A stretch of 64,000 nucleotides of DNA, from NCBI GenBank assembly GCA_910586255.1, contig CAJUHR010000020.1, forward strand, positions 19,817 to 83,816, written 5' to 3'. This document shows, piece after piece, positions 16,876 through 26,217 of the stretch. Every line of letters starts with the position of its first letter. The stretch's first letter is position 1. The notes beneath the pieces are model-generated. The model was not told the origin of the DNA and did not search any database. It saw nothing but the letters and a program-made list of their open reading frames with translations. This stretch comes from an uncultured Lachnospiraceae bacterium (GTDB taxonomy: Bacteria; Bacillota; Clostridia; Lachnospirales; Lachnospiraceae). The position numbers and the translations under genes were made by a program.

Positions 16876-18771
16876 GTGAAAAAAATTCTGGATTTGATCT
16901 CAGCTCGGATGGAGGAGGCATTTGAGGCCTGCGGTTATGAAAAGCGGTTTGCGAAGGTGGTGCTTTCTAACCGTCCGGATTTGTGTGAATATCAGTGCAA
17001 CGGGGCCATGGCGGCGGCCAAGGCATACAAGAAAAAGCCCATTGATATTGCAGGTCAGGTGACGGCCTGGCTGGATGAGGAGGAGACAAAAGAGGACGCC
17101 CGGATGTTTTCAGATATCAATGCGGTGATGCCGGGATTTATCAATATCCGCCTGGACGGCAGCTTTTTGGCCAGTTATTTAAACGGCATGGGACAGGAGG
17201 AAAAGCTGGGGCTTGAGGAGACGGGCCGCGGTGAAACCGTGATTGTGGATTACGGCGGGGCCAATGTGGCCAAGCCTCTCCATGTGGGCCATCTGCGCTC
17301 GGCGGTCATAGGGGAGAGTATCCGGCGCATGGGGAATTTTTTGGGATACCGCATGATCGGAGACGTTCACCTGGGAGACTGGGGACTCCAGATGGGGCTT
17401 ATTATTGAGGAGCTGCGGGACAGACAGCCGGGGCTTGTATATTTTGATGAGAATTTTGAAGGAGAGTATCCCAAGGAGCCGCCCTTTACCATCGGGGAGC
17501 TGGAGGATATCTACCCTTGTGCCAGTGCCAAGTCAAAGGCAGACGACAGCTTCCGGGAACGGGCTCAGACAGCCACCTTTAAGCTGCAGAACGGATACAA
17601 GCCCTACACGGCCATCTGGAAGCATATCATGGCGGTTTCCCTGGAAGATCTGAAGAAAAATTATGGGAATCTGGATGTGCATTTTGATTTGTGGAAGGGG
17701 GAGAGCGATGCGGAGCCCTACATTCCCTGGCTGATTCAGGATCTGCAGGACAAGGGACTGGCCCGGGAGAGCCAGGGCGCTCTGGTGGTGGATATTTCCC
17801 GGGAGACTGACTCCAAGGAGCTGCCGCCCTGTATTGTCCGCAAATCAGACGGAGCTGCTTTGTATGCAACCTCGGATCTGGGAACCATTTTGGAGAGGGA
17901 GAAGCTGTATCAGCCGGCTAAATATATCTATATTACGGACAAACGCCAGGAGCTGCATTTTATCCAGGTATTCCGGGTGGCCAAAAAGGCCGGGTATGTG
18001 AAGGAGGACACTCCCATGATTCACATCGGCTTTGGCACCATGAATGGAAAGGACGGAAAGCCCTTTAAGACAAGGGATGGGGGCGTCATGCGCTTAGAGC
18101 AGCTGATCGGAGATATCGAGGAGGCAGTGTACCGGCGGATTCTGGAAAACCGGGAGGTGTCACAGGGTGAGGAGGCCGCCGTGTCCGGAGCTTTCGTGCC
18201 GGAGAGGGAAGGCGCCGTAAGCGGAAGCGCCGTGCCGGAGAGGGGAGGTACCGTAAGCGGAAGCGTCATGTCGGAGAGGGAGGCCAGGGCAACTGCCAGG
18301 CTGGTGGGGCTGGCGGCCTTAAAATACGGAGATCTGTCCAACCAGGCGGCCAAGGATTACGTCTTTGACCTGGAGCGCTTTTCTTCCTTTACAGGAAATA
18401 CCGGGCCTTACATTCTCTATACGATTGTGCGGATCAAATCGATTTTGAACAATTATGAGCGGGCAGGAGGCCAGGGGGAAGGGGCACGGATCCTCTCGCC
18501 TTTTGGCGATACGGAGAAGGAGCTGATGCTTAAGCTGACCAGATACAATGAGGTCATGGAAAATGCCTTTGGGGAGGCGGCTCCCCACAAGCTCTGCCAG
18601 TATATCTATGAGCTGGCCAATGCTTTTAATGGATTTTATCGGGACAACAAGATTTTGGCCGAGGAGGATAAGAAGCAGCAGGCTGGGTGGATTCGGCTGA
18701 TCACCCTGACAAAGGATGTTCTTGCCACATGTATTCGTGTGCTTGGATTTGATGCTCCGGACCGGATGTAG
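16876..18771 (+). CDS. argS: Arginyl-tRNA synthetase
   Basis: Class I synthetase that charges tRNA-Arg. The HIGH motif is HVGHLRS (about residue 136) and the KMSKS-equivalent loop is GKPFKTRDGG (about 395). A tRNA-D-loop domain lies at the N-terminus and the DALR anticodon domain at the end. GTG 16876 has AAGGAG 11 bases before it. Odd point: residues 435-470 are three tandem 12-aa repeats (AVSGxxVPEREG type), placed between the catalytic core and the anticodon domain, which makes the protein longer than the usual 560-600. The 70 bases before the gene contain a small hairpin, AGATAAC/GTTATCT. Confidence 0.95.
   Translation: MKKILDLISARMEEAFEACGYEKRFAKVVLSNRPDLCEYQCNGAMAAAKAYKKKPIDIAGQVTAWLDEEETKEDARMFSDINAVMPGFINIRLDGSFLASYLNGMGQEEKLGLEETGRGETVIVDYGGANVAKPLHVGHLRSAVIGESIRRMGNFLGYRMIGDVHLGDWGLQMGLIIEELRDRQPGLVYFDENFEGEYPKEPPFTIGELEDIYPCASAKSKADDSFRERAQTATFKLQNGYKPYTAIWKHIMAVSLEDLKKNYGNLDVHFDLWKGESDAEPYIPWLIQDLQDKGLARESQGALVVDISRETDSKELPPCIVRKSDGAALYATSDLGTILEREKLYQPAKYIYITDKRQELHFIQVFRVAKKAGYVKEDTPMIHIGFGTMNGKDGKPFKTRDGGVMRLEQLIGDIEEAVYRRILENREVSQGEEAAVSGAFVPEREGAVSGSAVPERGGTVSGSVMSEREARATARLVGLAALKYGDLSNQAAKDYVFDLERFSSFTGNTGPYILYTIVRIKSILNNYERAGGQGEGARILSPFGDTEKELMLKLTRYNEVMENAFGEAAPHKLCQYIYELANAFNGFYRDNKILAEEDKKQQAGWIRLITLTKDVLATCIRVLGFDAPDRM
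18178..18285 (+). repeat. Three 36-bp tandem repeats inside argS
   Basis: Units 18178-18213, 18214-18249 and 18250-18285 encode AVSGAFVPEREG, AVSGSAVPERGG and TVSGSVMSEREA. The units have diverged by several bases but remain in frame, so the expansion is old enough to be tolerated and may vary between strains. Confidence 0.85.
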
Positions 18772-18827
18772 AAAGCGGCATCAGGTGAAAAGTCCGGTTT
18801 GTATGTAGAAGGGAAAGGAGTTTTTGG

Positions 18828-20801
18828 ATGGCATTATATGATTACAGCGGTGCTTTGCGCCAGGGGCGGAGGCGGTATCAGGAGGCCGTCTCAAAGGGGC
18901 AGTACCCTTATCTTCCGGTGCTTGACGATATTTTATCAAATACGGATATTGTGTCTGAGGTAAACTTAGGGGTGATTGATATCCCTTTGGAGAGAGTGGT
19001 CGGCACAAAGACCCAGGGAAGAACCCGGGCCTTTGCCAGTAATTTTATGCCTCTTTTGGGAGAACGGTCGGAGTTCGGGGCAAAGTGGGCCTATCTGTAT
19101 GATCATCAGATTGAGGAGGGGATCCATGATCCGATCCTGGCATATGAGTTTATGAACCGGTATTATGTCCAGGAGGGCAACAAGCGGGTCAGCGTGTTAA
19201 AGTATGTCCATGCATACAGTATTTCTGCATCCGTGACCAGGCTGATTCCCAAGCGGAGCGATAACCGGGATACAAAACTGTATTATGAGTTTCTGGATTT
19301 TTATCAGGTGTCCTTTAACTGCGATGTGTGGTTTAGCAGGGAGGGCGGCTACAAACGGCTTTTAGAGGCCATGGGAAAGAAGCCGGATCAGGTGTGGACG
19401 GAGGATGAGCGCCAGTATTTTAAGGCGGCTTACGACCGGTTCTCCAAGGTGTTTTACGTGCTTCGGACAGAGGATATGGAATTGACTGCCTCCGATGGGT
19501 TTTTAAAGTATGTGGAGTTTTTCGGCTATGAGGTGGCCAGGGAGCGGACGGCGGACCAGATGAAAAAGGACCTGGTTCGGATTTGGGATGAGCTGCTTTT
19601 GACCTCCCATGGCAGTGAGATTGCTCTGGTGGAAAAGCCGGAGACAAAGGAGGCCGGTTCCCAGCGGCTGCTTAACTGGCTGATTCCGGGAACAGCCATC
19701 GAGCCGGAGGTGCTAAAGCCTGCCTTTATCTATCCCAAGGGCAAGGAGGTGTCCAGCTGGGTGTATTCTCATGAGCTGGGAAGAATGTATTTGGAACAGA
19801 GATTTCCCGGTATGCACACCCGGGCCTTTGAGGATGTGGGATCTGAGGATGAGGTTTTAAAGGCCGTGGATCAGGCGGTGGCTGAGGGCTGCAATTTGAT
19901 CTTTACGGTGGCTCCCCAGATGGCAGCCACCAGCGTCAAGGCGGCAATCAAATATCCCAAGCTGCGGATTTTTAACTGCTCGGTCAATATGTCCTACTCC
20001 TTAATCCGCACCTACTATGCCCGAATGTACGAGTCCAAGTTTTTGATGGGCGCCTTGGCGGCTGCCATGAGCGAACAGGAAAAGCTGGGGTATATTGCCG
20101 ATTATCCCATATATGGAATGATGTCCAATATCAATGCCTTTGCCATGGGGGCAAGGATGGTAAATCCGCGGGCCAAGGTCTACTTAAAATGGTCCGGCCT
20201 TAAGGAGCACCATTGCCGAAAGGAGCTGGAAAAGGAGGGGATTACCCACATCTCCGGGGAGGATTTGATTGCGCCGGTGAAGGCGTCCAGAGAGTACGGC
20301 CTCTATTGCAAGGCCCCGGACGGGACTGTGGAAAATCTTGCCACCTCTTTAACCAACTGGGGAAAATTCTATGAGCAGATTGTAAACCAGATTTGCCGGG
20401 GAGAGCAGGAGGACAAGAGTCTGAAGGGAAAGAAGGCTATCAATTACTGGTGGGGAATGTCTGCGGATGTGATTGACGTGATCTGCTCTAAGGATCTTCC
20501 TTCCAGCACCCAAAAGCTCATAGATTTTCTGAAATGGTCCATCTGCTGCGGTTCCTTCCGCACCTTTGAAGGGAAAATTTATGCCCAGAAGGGGCTGGTA
20601 GTAGGAGAGCAGGGGCGCAGCCTGACTCCGGAGGAGATCATCCGCATGGGATGGCTGTGCGACAATGTGGTGGGGTATATACCGGATGTGGAGCTGTTTA
20701 AGCCGGAGGCCCAGGCTATGATTCGGATGAACGGCGTAAAGATGGAGGAAACGGGTACGGAGGAGAAGAAAGGTGAAAATTCTGGTACTGGCAGACTGTG
20801 A
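18828..20801 (+). CDS. BMP-type substrate-binding protein with ParB-like N-domain, no signal peptide
   Basis: This 657-aa protein joins two parts. Residues 1 to about 270 include YYVQEGNKRVSVLKY (near 105-119), a pattern like the DGNxR box of ParB/sulfiredoxin-fold domains. From about residue 290 it matches BMP/PBP1 purine-nucleoside receptors (WVYSHELGRMYLEQRFPGMHT, then IFTVAPQMAATSVKAA and LGYIADYPIYGM). BMP proteins are normally exported lipoproteins, but here there is no signal peptide or lipobox, so it should be cytosolic. The phosphoesterase gene overlaps its end by 29 bases. A sensor of nucleosides or of a nucleotide derivative is plausible; the role is unknown. Confidence 0.82.
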   Translation: MALYDYSGALRQGRRRYQEAVSKGQYPYLPVLDDILSNTDIVSEVNLGVIDIPLERVVGTKTQGRTRAFASNFMPLLGERSEFGAKWAYLYDHQIEEGIHDPILAYEFMNRYYVQEGNKRVSVLKYVHAYSISASVTRLIPKRSDNRDTKLYYEFLDFYQVSFNCDVWFSREGGYKRLLEAMGKKPDQVWTEDERQYFKAAYDRFSKVFYVLRTEDMELTASDGFLKYVEFFGYEVARERTADQMKKDLVRIWDELLLTSHGSEIALVEKPETKEAGSQRLLNWLIPGTAIEPEVLKPAFIYPKGKEVSSWVYSHELGRMYLEQRFPGMHTRAFEDVGSEDEVLKAVDQAVAEGCNLIFTVAPQMAATSVKAAIKYPKLRIFNCSVNMSYSLIRTYYARMYESKFLMGALAAAMSEQEKLGYIADYPIYGMMSNINAFAMGARMVNPRAKVYLKWSGLKEHHCRKELEKEGITHISGEDLIAPVKASREYGLYCKAPDGTVENLATSLTNWGKFYEQIVNQICRGEQEDKSLKGKKAINYWWGMSADVIDVICSKDLPSSTQKLIDFLKWSICCGSFRTFEGKIYAQKGLVVGEQGRSLTPEEIIRMGWLCDNVVGYIPDVELFKPEAQAMIRMNGVKMEETGTEEKKGENSGTGRL

Positions 20802-21387
20802 GTCCAAGTCGCTGTATGAATATTTTACGCCGGAGAAGCTTGAAGGAGTGGAACTGATTCTGGCCTGCGGGGATTTAAAGGAGAGTTATCTGGATTTTTT
20901 TGCCAGTATGACCAGCGCCCCGGTGCTGTTTGTCATGGGAAACCACGATGAGCCCTACGCTCCGGGAGCCTACAGCGGTTGTGTCTGCATTGAGGATGAT
21001 ATCTATGTGTACCGGGGAATCCGTATTCTCGGGCTGGGCGGCTCCATGCGCTACCTTCCTCAGGTGGAAAACCAGTATTCGGAGAAGGAAATGAGAAAAA
21101 GGATCCGCCGCCTCTGGTGGAAACTAAAAAAGCATCAGGGGTTTGACATTTTAGTTTCCCATGCTCCGGCGGCGGGGGTCAATGACCTTTCGGATCTTCC
21201 TCACAAGGGCTTTGCATGCTTTTGCGATCTGCTGGATCGATATAGGCCCCGGCTGTTCGTCCATGGTCATGTCCATGCCACCTACGGAACCAGCTTTAAG
21301 CGGGTGGACCAGGTGGGAGACACAATGGTGGTCAATGCCTATGATTATTATATTTTTGATTATCCGGAAAAAGAAGGACCCTGTTAA
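20773..21387 (+). CDS. Metallophosphoesterase (YfcE/MJ0936-like)
   Basis: A 204-aa calcineurin-type phosphoesterase. Metal ligands are in LADCESK, GDLKESY, GNHDEP, SHAP and HGHVHATYG, in the normal order; the first motif has ADCES where most members have SDxHG, so one ligand differs. GTG 20773 follows GGAGGAGAAGAAAG and lies inside the end of the BMP-like gene, so the two are coupled and may work on the same nucleotide-type ligand. Its last codons form the 5' arm of a terminator. Confidence 0.85.
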   Translation: MKILVLADCESKSLYEYFTPEKLEGVELILACGDLKESYLDFFASMTSAPVLFVMGNHDEPYAPGAYSGCVCIEDDIYVYRGIRILGLGGSMRYLPQVENQYSEKEMRKRIRRLWWKLKKHQGFDILVSHAPAAGVNDLSDLPHKGFACFCDLLDRYRPRLFVHGHVHATYGTSFKRVDQVGDTMVVNAYDYYIFDYPEKEGPC

Positions 21388-21401
21388 GCAGGGTCCTTTG
21401 T
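21374..21401 (+). terminator. Intrinsic terminator overlapping the phosphoesterase stop codon
   Basis: AAGGACCCTG and CAGGGTCCTT pair perfectly around a 6-base loop; TTGTT follows. It stands just before the convergent gene end at 21420 and may serve both strands. Confidence 0.7.
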
Positions 21402-21419
21402 TAAAGGTCTGAATGTTCT

Positions 21420-24400
21420 TCACACACATTCCAAAAGATTTTTCTTAGCGGTTGCCAGCATCAGCTTGATCCGGTTTAGCTGGTTTACCTCGCTGGCGCC
21501 GGGATCGTAGTCCACGGCAATAATATTGGCGCCGGGGTGCTTTTTGCGAAGCTCCTTGATAACACCCTTTCCTACAATGTGGTTGGGCAGGCATCCGAAA
21601 GGCTGGGTGCAGACGATATTTTTCACACCGCTCTGGATCAGCTCTAACATCTCTCCGGTGAGAAACCAGCCCTCTCCCGTCTGATTGCCCAAAGAAACAA
21701 AATCCTGGGCCATGAGAGCCAGCTCTCTGATTCGGGACGGAGGAGTGAAGTGGGCGCTTTTTTCCAGCTCCCGGCGGGCTACTCTGCGCAGGTATTCCAG
21801 GAGAGAGATCCCCAGATTGCACAGCCAGGCCGTAGACTGCTTTCCGCCCAGATGCTCTGCCTTAAAGTTGCTGTTGTAAAAGCAGTAGAGCAAAAAGTCC
21901 ATCAGATCCGGCATAACCGCTTCCGCTCCCTCATTCTCCAAAAGCTCAACAATATGGTTGTTGGCAAGGGGAGAAAATTTTACCAGGATTTCTCCCACGA
22001 TTCCCACTCTGGTTTTTTTTGTGTTCAGACGGGGAAGGGCGTCAAATTCCCGGATGATTCCCCGGATATTACGGCCAAAGTCAATCATGTTGGCAGCTCT
22101 TGTGGACAGGCTGCGGATACAGCGTGCCTTCCATTTCTCGTGGAGAGCATTGGCAGAGCCAGGCTCTTTCTCATAGGGACGGGTGGCGTAGAGAACCCGC
22201 ATAAACACATCCCCGTACACAATGGCCTGCATGGCTTTGGTGAGCAGGGGCGGGGTGATGGAAAAGCCCGGGTTGGTCTCCATGCCGTTGGCATTGACGG
22301 AGATGACCGGCACCTGGGGCAGTCCTGCTTTTTCTAAGGCCCGGCGGATAAATCCGATATAGTTGGATGCCCGGCAGCCGCCGCCAGTCTGGGTCATAAG
22401 AACGGCCGTGTGATCTAAGTCGTATTGGCCGGAAAGCAGGGCTTCCATCACCTGTCCGATCACGATCAGGGAAGGATAGCAGGCATCGTTATTGACGTAC
22501 TTAAGTCCCACATCAATGGCGGAGCGGGTATGGTTTTTCAGTACCTCCATCCGATAGCCAAAGGCCTGAATGGCCGGCTCTAACAAATCGAAATGGATGG
22601 GGGACATCTGGGGACACAAAAGGGTATATTCCTTTTTCATTTCCCTGGTAAAGACCACCCGGTTGTAGGCGCTGGACACTACCTGGCGCTCATAGCGCTT
22701 CTGACCCCTTACCCGTAGGGCCGCTATCAGGGAGCGGATGCGGATGCGTGCAGCTCCCAGATTGTTGACCTCATCAATCTTTAATACCGTATAAAGCTTG
22801 CCGGACTCAGTCAGGATATCGTGAACCTGATCCGTGGTCACAGCGTCAAGACCGCAGCCAAAGGAATTAAGCTGAATCAGATCCAGAAAATCACACTGCT
22901 TTACGTAGGAGGCGGCCCGGTAGAGCCGGGAGTGGTACATCCACTGATCCGTGACAACCAAGGGCCGCTCTGCATCGGCTAAGTGAGAGATGGAATCCTC
23001 CGTCAGCACGGCCAGGCCGTAGGAAGTGATCATCTCCGGAATCCCATGATGAATCTCCGGATCCACATGATAGGGGCGGCCGGCTAAAACGATGCCGTGA
23101 CAGCCATGCTTTTTCAGCCAGGCGATGGTCTCCTCCCCCTTCTTCTCCATATCCCGGCGGGACTTAAGAAGCTCTGTCCATCCCTCATGAGCTGCCTTCT
23201 GGATCTCCACGGAGGAGATATGGTATTCCTTTCCCAGCTCCACAATCAGCTGCCGGGTCAAAACCTCCTCGTTGGTGAAGGCGAAAAATGGGTTCATAAA
23301 GTGGATCCCCAGCTCGGAAAGCTCCTCCACATTGTTTTTGATGTTTTCTGCGTAGGAGGTGACCATAGGACAGTTAAAGTGGTTGCCGGCCTGGGGGGTC
23401 TCGTTCCGCTCATAGGGGATGCACGGGTAAAAAATCTCCTTAATCCCCTGTCGGATAAGCCAAGCGATATGTCCGTGGACCAGCTTGGCCGGGTAACATT
23501 CCGACTCACTGGGTATGGATTCAATCCCCAGCTCGTAGATGTTTTTGGTGGACTGGGGAGAAAGCACCACAGAAAAGCCCAGCCGGCGGAAGAACACTGC
23601 CCAGAAGGGGTAGTTCTCGTACATATTCAAAACCCGGGGAATACCGATAACCCCTCTTGGGGCAAGATCCGGGGTCAAAGGCTCATAGTCAAACATCCGG
23701 TGATATTTGTAGTCAAAAAGGTTGGGAACCTCTTTTCTGGTTTTTTCCCTGCCAAGCCCCCGCTCGCAGCGATTTCCGCTGACATACTGGCGGCCTCCCC
23801 CGAAACGATTGACTGTCAGGACGCAGTGGTTGGTGCAGCCCTTGCAGCGGGTCATGGAGGTGTCGTATTGGAGGGAAACGATTTTGTCTAAGGGGAGCAT
23901 GGAGCTCTTTTTGGAAGGGCTGTAGCGCTCCCTGGCAATCAGGGCAGCACCGAAGGCGCCCATGATTCCGGCGATATCGGGGCGGACCGCCTCACAGCCG
24001 GCAATCTTTTCAAAGCTTCGCAGCACTGCATCGTTGTGGAAGGTGCCCCCCTGGACCACCACATGTTTTCCAAGATCCGCCGCATCGGTGATCTTGATCA
24101 CCTTGAAAAGAGCGTTTTTGATGACCGAGTAGGCCAGGCCGGCGGAAATGTCGGCAACCGTGGCCCCCTCCTTCTGGGCCTGCTTTACGTTGGAATTCAT
24201 AAATACGGTGCAGCGGGTGCCCAAATCCGTGGGATTTTTGGCAAAGAGGGCTTCCTTTGCAAATGCCTCCACCCGGAAATTTAAGGATTTTGCAAAGGTC
24301 TCAATAAAGGAGCCGCAGCCGGAGGAGCAGGCCTCGTTCAGCTGAACGCTGTCCACGGTCCGGTCCTTGATGCGGATACATTTCATGTCCTGGCCGCCGA

Positions 24401-25664
24401 TGTCCAGAATACAGTCCACCTCCGGCTCGAAAAACGCCGCGGCATAGTAGTGGGAGATGGTCTCCACCTCACCCTCATCCAGCATCAGAGCCGATTTTAA
24501 CAGTGCCTCGCCATAGCCGGTGGAACATGACCAGGCAAGACGGGCCTTTTCGGGAAGCAGAGAGCGGATCTCATCCATGGCGCGGATGGCAGTGGCCAGA
24601 GGGCTTCCGTTGTTGTTGGAATAAAAGCGATACAGAAGGCGGCCGTCCTCCCCCACTAAGGCCACCTTGGTGGTGGTGGAGCCGGCGTCAATGCCCAGAT
24701 AGCAGTTGCCCTCATAGGAGGACAAATCCCCTGTGGACACACAGTGGCTGTTGTGGCGCTCACAGAAGCACTCATAATCCTCCTGGGAAGCAAAAAGCGG
24801 CTCCATGCGGTTGATCTCTGTCTCCATCCGGATTCCGGCCTTTAAGCGGCTGATGAGAGCCTTTAGGGAGACGGGGGAATCCGGGCCGGCGCTCATGGCA
24901 GCTCCGGCAGCGGCAAACAGGTGAGAATGGTCCGGGGCGACAATGTGTTCACTGTCCAGATTCAGAGTGCGGATAAAAGCACGGCGCAGCTCCGGAAGAA
25001 AGTGGAGAGGCCCTCCTAAAAAGGCCACGGTTCCCCGGATGGGCTTGCCGCAGGCTAATCCGCTGATGGTCTGGTTGACCACCGCCTGAAAGATGGAGGC
25101 GGCCAAATCCTCTCTGGTGGCGCCCTCATTGATCAGCGGCTGGATGTCGGATTTGGCAAACACGCCGCAGCGGGCCGCTATGGGATAGATCATCTGATAG
25201 TCCCGGGCATATTCGTTGAGACCCCGGGCATCGGTCTGTAAAAGGGCAGCCATCTGGTCAATAAAGGAACCGGTGCCTCCGGCACAGATTCCGTTCATCC
25301 GCTGGTCAATGCCACCGGTAAAGTAAATGATTTTAGCGTCCTCCCCGCCCAGTTCAATGGCAACATCGGTCTGGGGGGCCTCCGCCTTTAACGCGGTGGC
25401 CACTGCCACTACCTCCTGAGTGAAAGGAATACCCAGATGGCGGGAGAGCGTCAGGCCGCCGGAGCCGGTGATGCTGGCAAAAACGGTGATCTCTCCCAGT
25501 TTTTCTATGGCACGGGACAAAAGGAGAGCCAATGTCTCCTGAATGTTGGCATAATGCCGTTCATAGTCGGAAAACACGATTTGTCCATTGTCTTTGACAA
25601 CAGCTTTGACAGTTGTGGAACCAATATCAATTCCCAATGTATGATGGATACTATTTGAATTCAT
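21420..25664 (-). CDS. 2-hydroxyacyl-CoA dehydratase activase-related protein (BcrA/D ATPase x2, DUF2229)
   Basis: A 1414-aa protein of a family common in Clostridia. Two acetate-kinase/Hsp70-fold ATPase domains stand in tandem, starting LGIDIGSTTVKAVV (about residue 10) and YLGIDAGSTTTKVAL (about 330). Each has the iron-sulfur half-site, GICAGGTGSFIDQ and NEACSSGCGSFIE. A Cys-rich DUF2229 segment (RCKGCTNHC) and dehydratase-like domains follow (LAGRPYHVDPEIHHG, TQTGGGCRASNY). ATP-driven electron transfer to a dehydratase-type cluster is the inferred role; the substrate is unknown. I chose ATG 25664 since no plausible start lies closer to the ribosome site; GGAGG is about 17 bases away, which is unusually far. 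Single-gene unit. Confidence 0.9.
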   Translation of the reverse strand: MNSNSIHHTLGIDIGSTTVKAVVKDNGQIVFSDYERHYANIQETLALLLSRAIEKLGEITVFASITGSGGLTLSRHLGIPFTQEVVAVATALKAEAPQTDVAIELGGEDAKIIYFTGGIDQRMNGICAGGTGSFIDQMAALLQTDARGLNEYARDYQMIYPIAARCGVFAKSDIQPLINEGATREDLAASIFQAVVNQTISGLACGKPIRGTVAFLGGPLHFLPELRRAFIRTLNLDSEHIVAPDHSHLFAAAGAAMSAGPDSPVSLKALISRLKAGIRMETEINRMEPLFASQEDYECFCERHNSHCVSTGDLSSYEGNCYLGIDAGSTTTKVALVGEDGRLLYRFYSNNNGSPLATAIRAMDEIRSLLPEKARLAWSCSTGYGEALLKSALMLDEGEVETISHYYAAAFFEPEVDCILDIGGQDMKCIRIKDRTVDSVQLNEACSSGCGSFIETFAKSLNFRVEAFAKEALFAKNPTDLGTRCTVFMNSNVKQAQKEGATVADISAGLAYSVIKNALFKVIKITDAADLGKHVVVQGGTFHNDAVLRSFEKIAGCEAVRPDIAGIMGAFGAALIARERYSPSKKSSMLPLDKIVSLQYDTSMTRCKGCTNHCVLTVNRFGGGRQYVSGNRCERGLGREKTRKEVPNLFDYKYHRMFDYEPLTPDLAPRGVIGIPRVLNMYENYPFWAVFFRRLGFSVVLSPQSTKNIYELGIESIPSESECYPAKLVHGHIAWLIRQGIKEIFYPCIPYERNETPQAGNHFNCPMVTSYAENIKNNVEELSELGIHFMNPFFAFTNEEVLTRQLIVELGKEYHISSVEIQKAAHEGWTELLKSRRDMEKKGEETIAWLKKHGCHGIVLAGRPYHVDPEIHHGIPEMITSYGLAVLTEDSISHLADAERPLVVTDQWMYHSRLYRAASYVKQCDFLDLIQLNSFGCGLDAVTTDQVHDILTESGKLYTVLKIDEVNNLGAARIRIRSLIAALRVRGQKRYERQVVSSAYNRVVFTREMKKEYTLLCPQMSPIHFDLLEPAIQAFGYRMEVLKNHTRSAIDVGLKYVNNDACYPSLIVIGQVMEALLSGQYDLDHTAVLMTQTGGGCRASNYIGFIRRALEKAGLPQVPVISVNANGMETNPGFSITPPLLTKAMQAIVYGDVFMRVLYATRPYEKEPGSANALHEKWKARCIRSLSTRAANMIDFGRNIRGIIREFDALPRLNTKKTRVGIVGEILVKFSPLANNHIVELLENEGAEAVMPDLMDFLLYCFYNSNFKAEHLGGKQSTAWLCNLGISLLEYLRRVARRELEKSAHFTPPSRIRELALMAQDFVSLGNQTGEGWFLTGEMLELIQSGVKNIVCTQPFGCLPNHIVGKGVIKELRKKHPGANIIAVDYDPGASEVNQLNRIKLMLATAKKNLLECV

Positions 25665-25721
25665 ATGTACGGGAAAAGCCCTGCCTCCTTTATCTTTGCG
25701 TTGTTGTTTACAAAAAAGAAA

Positions 25722-25743
25722 GATATGCGACTGGTTGCATATC
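25722..25743. promoter_or_regulatory. Operator-like inverted repeat before the activase gene
   Basis: GATATGC and GCATATC, 8 bases apart, lie 58-79 bases before the ATG on the template for the minus-strand gene. A dimeric repressor could bind it; the regulator is unknown. Confidence 0.4.
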
Positions 25744-25815
25744 ATTGATACTCTATCACAAAATGCGAAAGAATACAATTTCTGAGCCGTAAAAATACGG
25801 TTAAGAAATCAGGCG

Positions 25816-25882
25816 GTTACTGTTCACACCATGACTGACACTTTGCTGATTAGTCATGAGCCAGTACAGTTATGGGGCCAAA
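25816..25882. repeat. Extragenic repeat, copy 1 (long form)
   Basis: A 67-base element starting GTTACTGTTCACACCATGAC, with a perfect internal hairpin CATGACT/AGTCATG (25830-25836 and 25852-25858). It closely matches 63849-63918, including the stretch CTGATTAGTCATG and the end TATGGGG-CCAAA. It sits in the gap between the divergent activase gene and corA. A second hairpin, GGACGGG/CCCGTCC (25891-25915), follows it. Confidence 0.75.
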
Positions 25883-25928
25883 TCAGGCGCGGACGGGCAG
25901 GAAGATGACCCGTCCTAACTATTACTAT

Positions 25929-25957
25929 TTGACAAACCGGCAGGGAGAAATTATAAT
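25929..25957 (+). promoter_or_regulatory. Consensus sigma-A promoter of the corA leader
   Basis: TTGACA, 17 bases, TATAAT: a full consensus match. The leader to the corA ATG would be about 320 bases, long enough to carry regulation. Confidence 0.85.
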
Positions 25958-26008
25958 GTGTTTGGATAGAAAATTAATCCTGAATAAAAAAAGAAGGAGG
26001 CGGCAGGA

Positions 26009-26104
26009 ATGGATGGTGGTTCCGCATACCACATAGATACAGATGAAATACGAAAGCGGATGCCTGCACTGCCGGTTCCGGAGATTCGGTGTGCTGTTTT
26101 GTGA
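26009..26104 (+). CDS. 31-aa ORF in the corA leader
   Basis: ATG 26009 has AAGGAGG 8 bases before it, the best ribosome site in the leader. The peptide ends with KRMPALPVPEIRCAVL and carries Asp/Glu residues in its middle. Mg-linked leader peptides of enteric mgtA and corA also use short translated ORFs, some Pro- or acid-rich, so a similar Mg-sensing leader is possible here; this is analogy, not homology. A second ORF (26155-26298, 47 codons, starting MCTFSFSFPG) overlaps the corA start and might couple translation. Confidence 0.5.
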   Translation: MDGGSAYHIDTDEIRKRMPALPVPEIRCAVL

Positions 26105-26217
26105 CGATTCCTTTCCTTTTCGGGTGTGGCCTTAAAAGGAGGGACAGAGGCAGAATGTGCACATTTTCTTTTTCCTTTCCGGGTGTGGTGCGGGTTTTTA
26201 GAAGGATTAAAGCCTGC

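Noticed and set aside
18772..18827. Promoter for the BMP-like gene
   Set aside because: No -35/-10 pair with acceptable spacing; the gene may be read from argS.
23097..23891. 264-codon plus-strand frame
   Set aside because: Antisense to the activase gene, with no ribosome site or recognisable domain.
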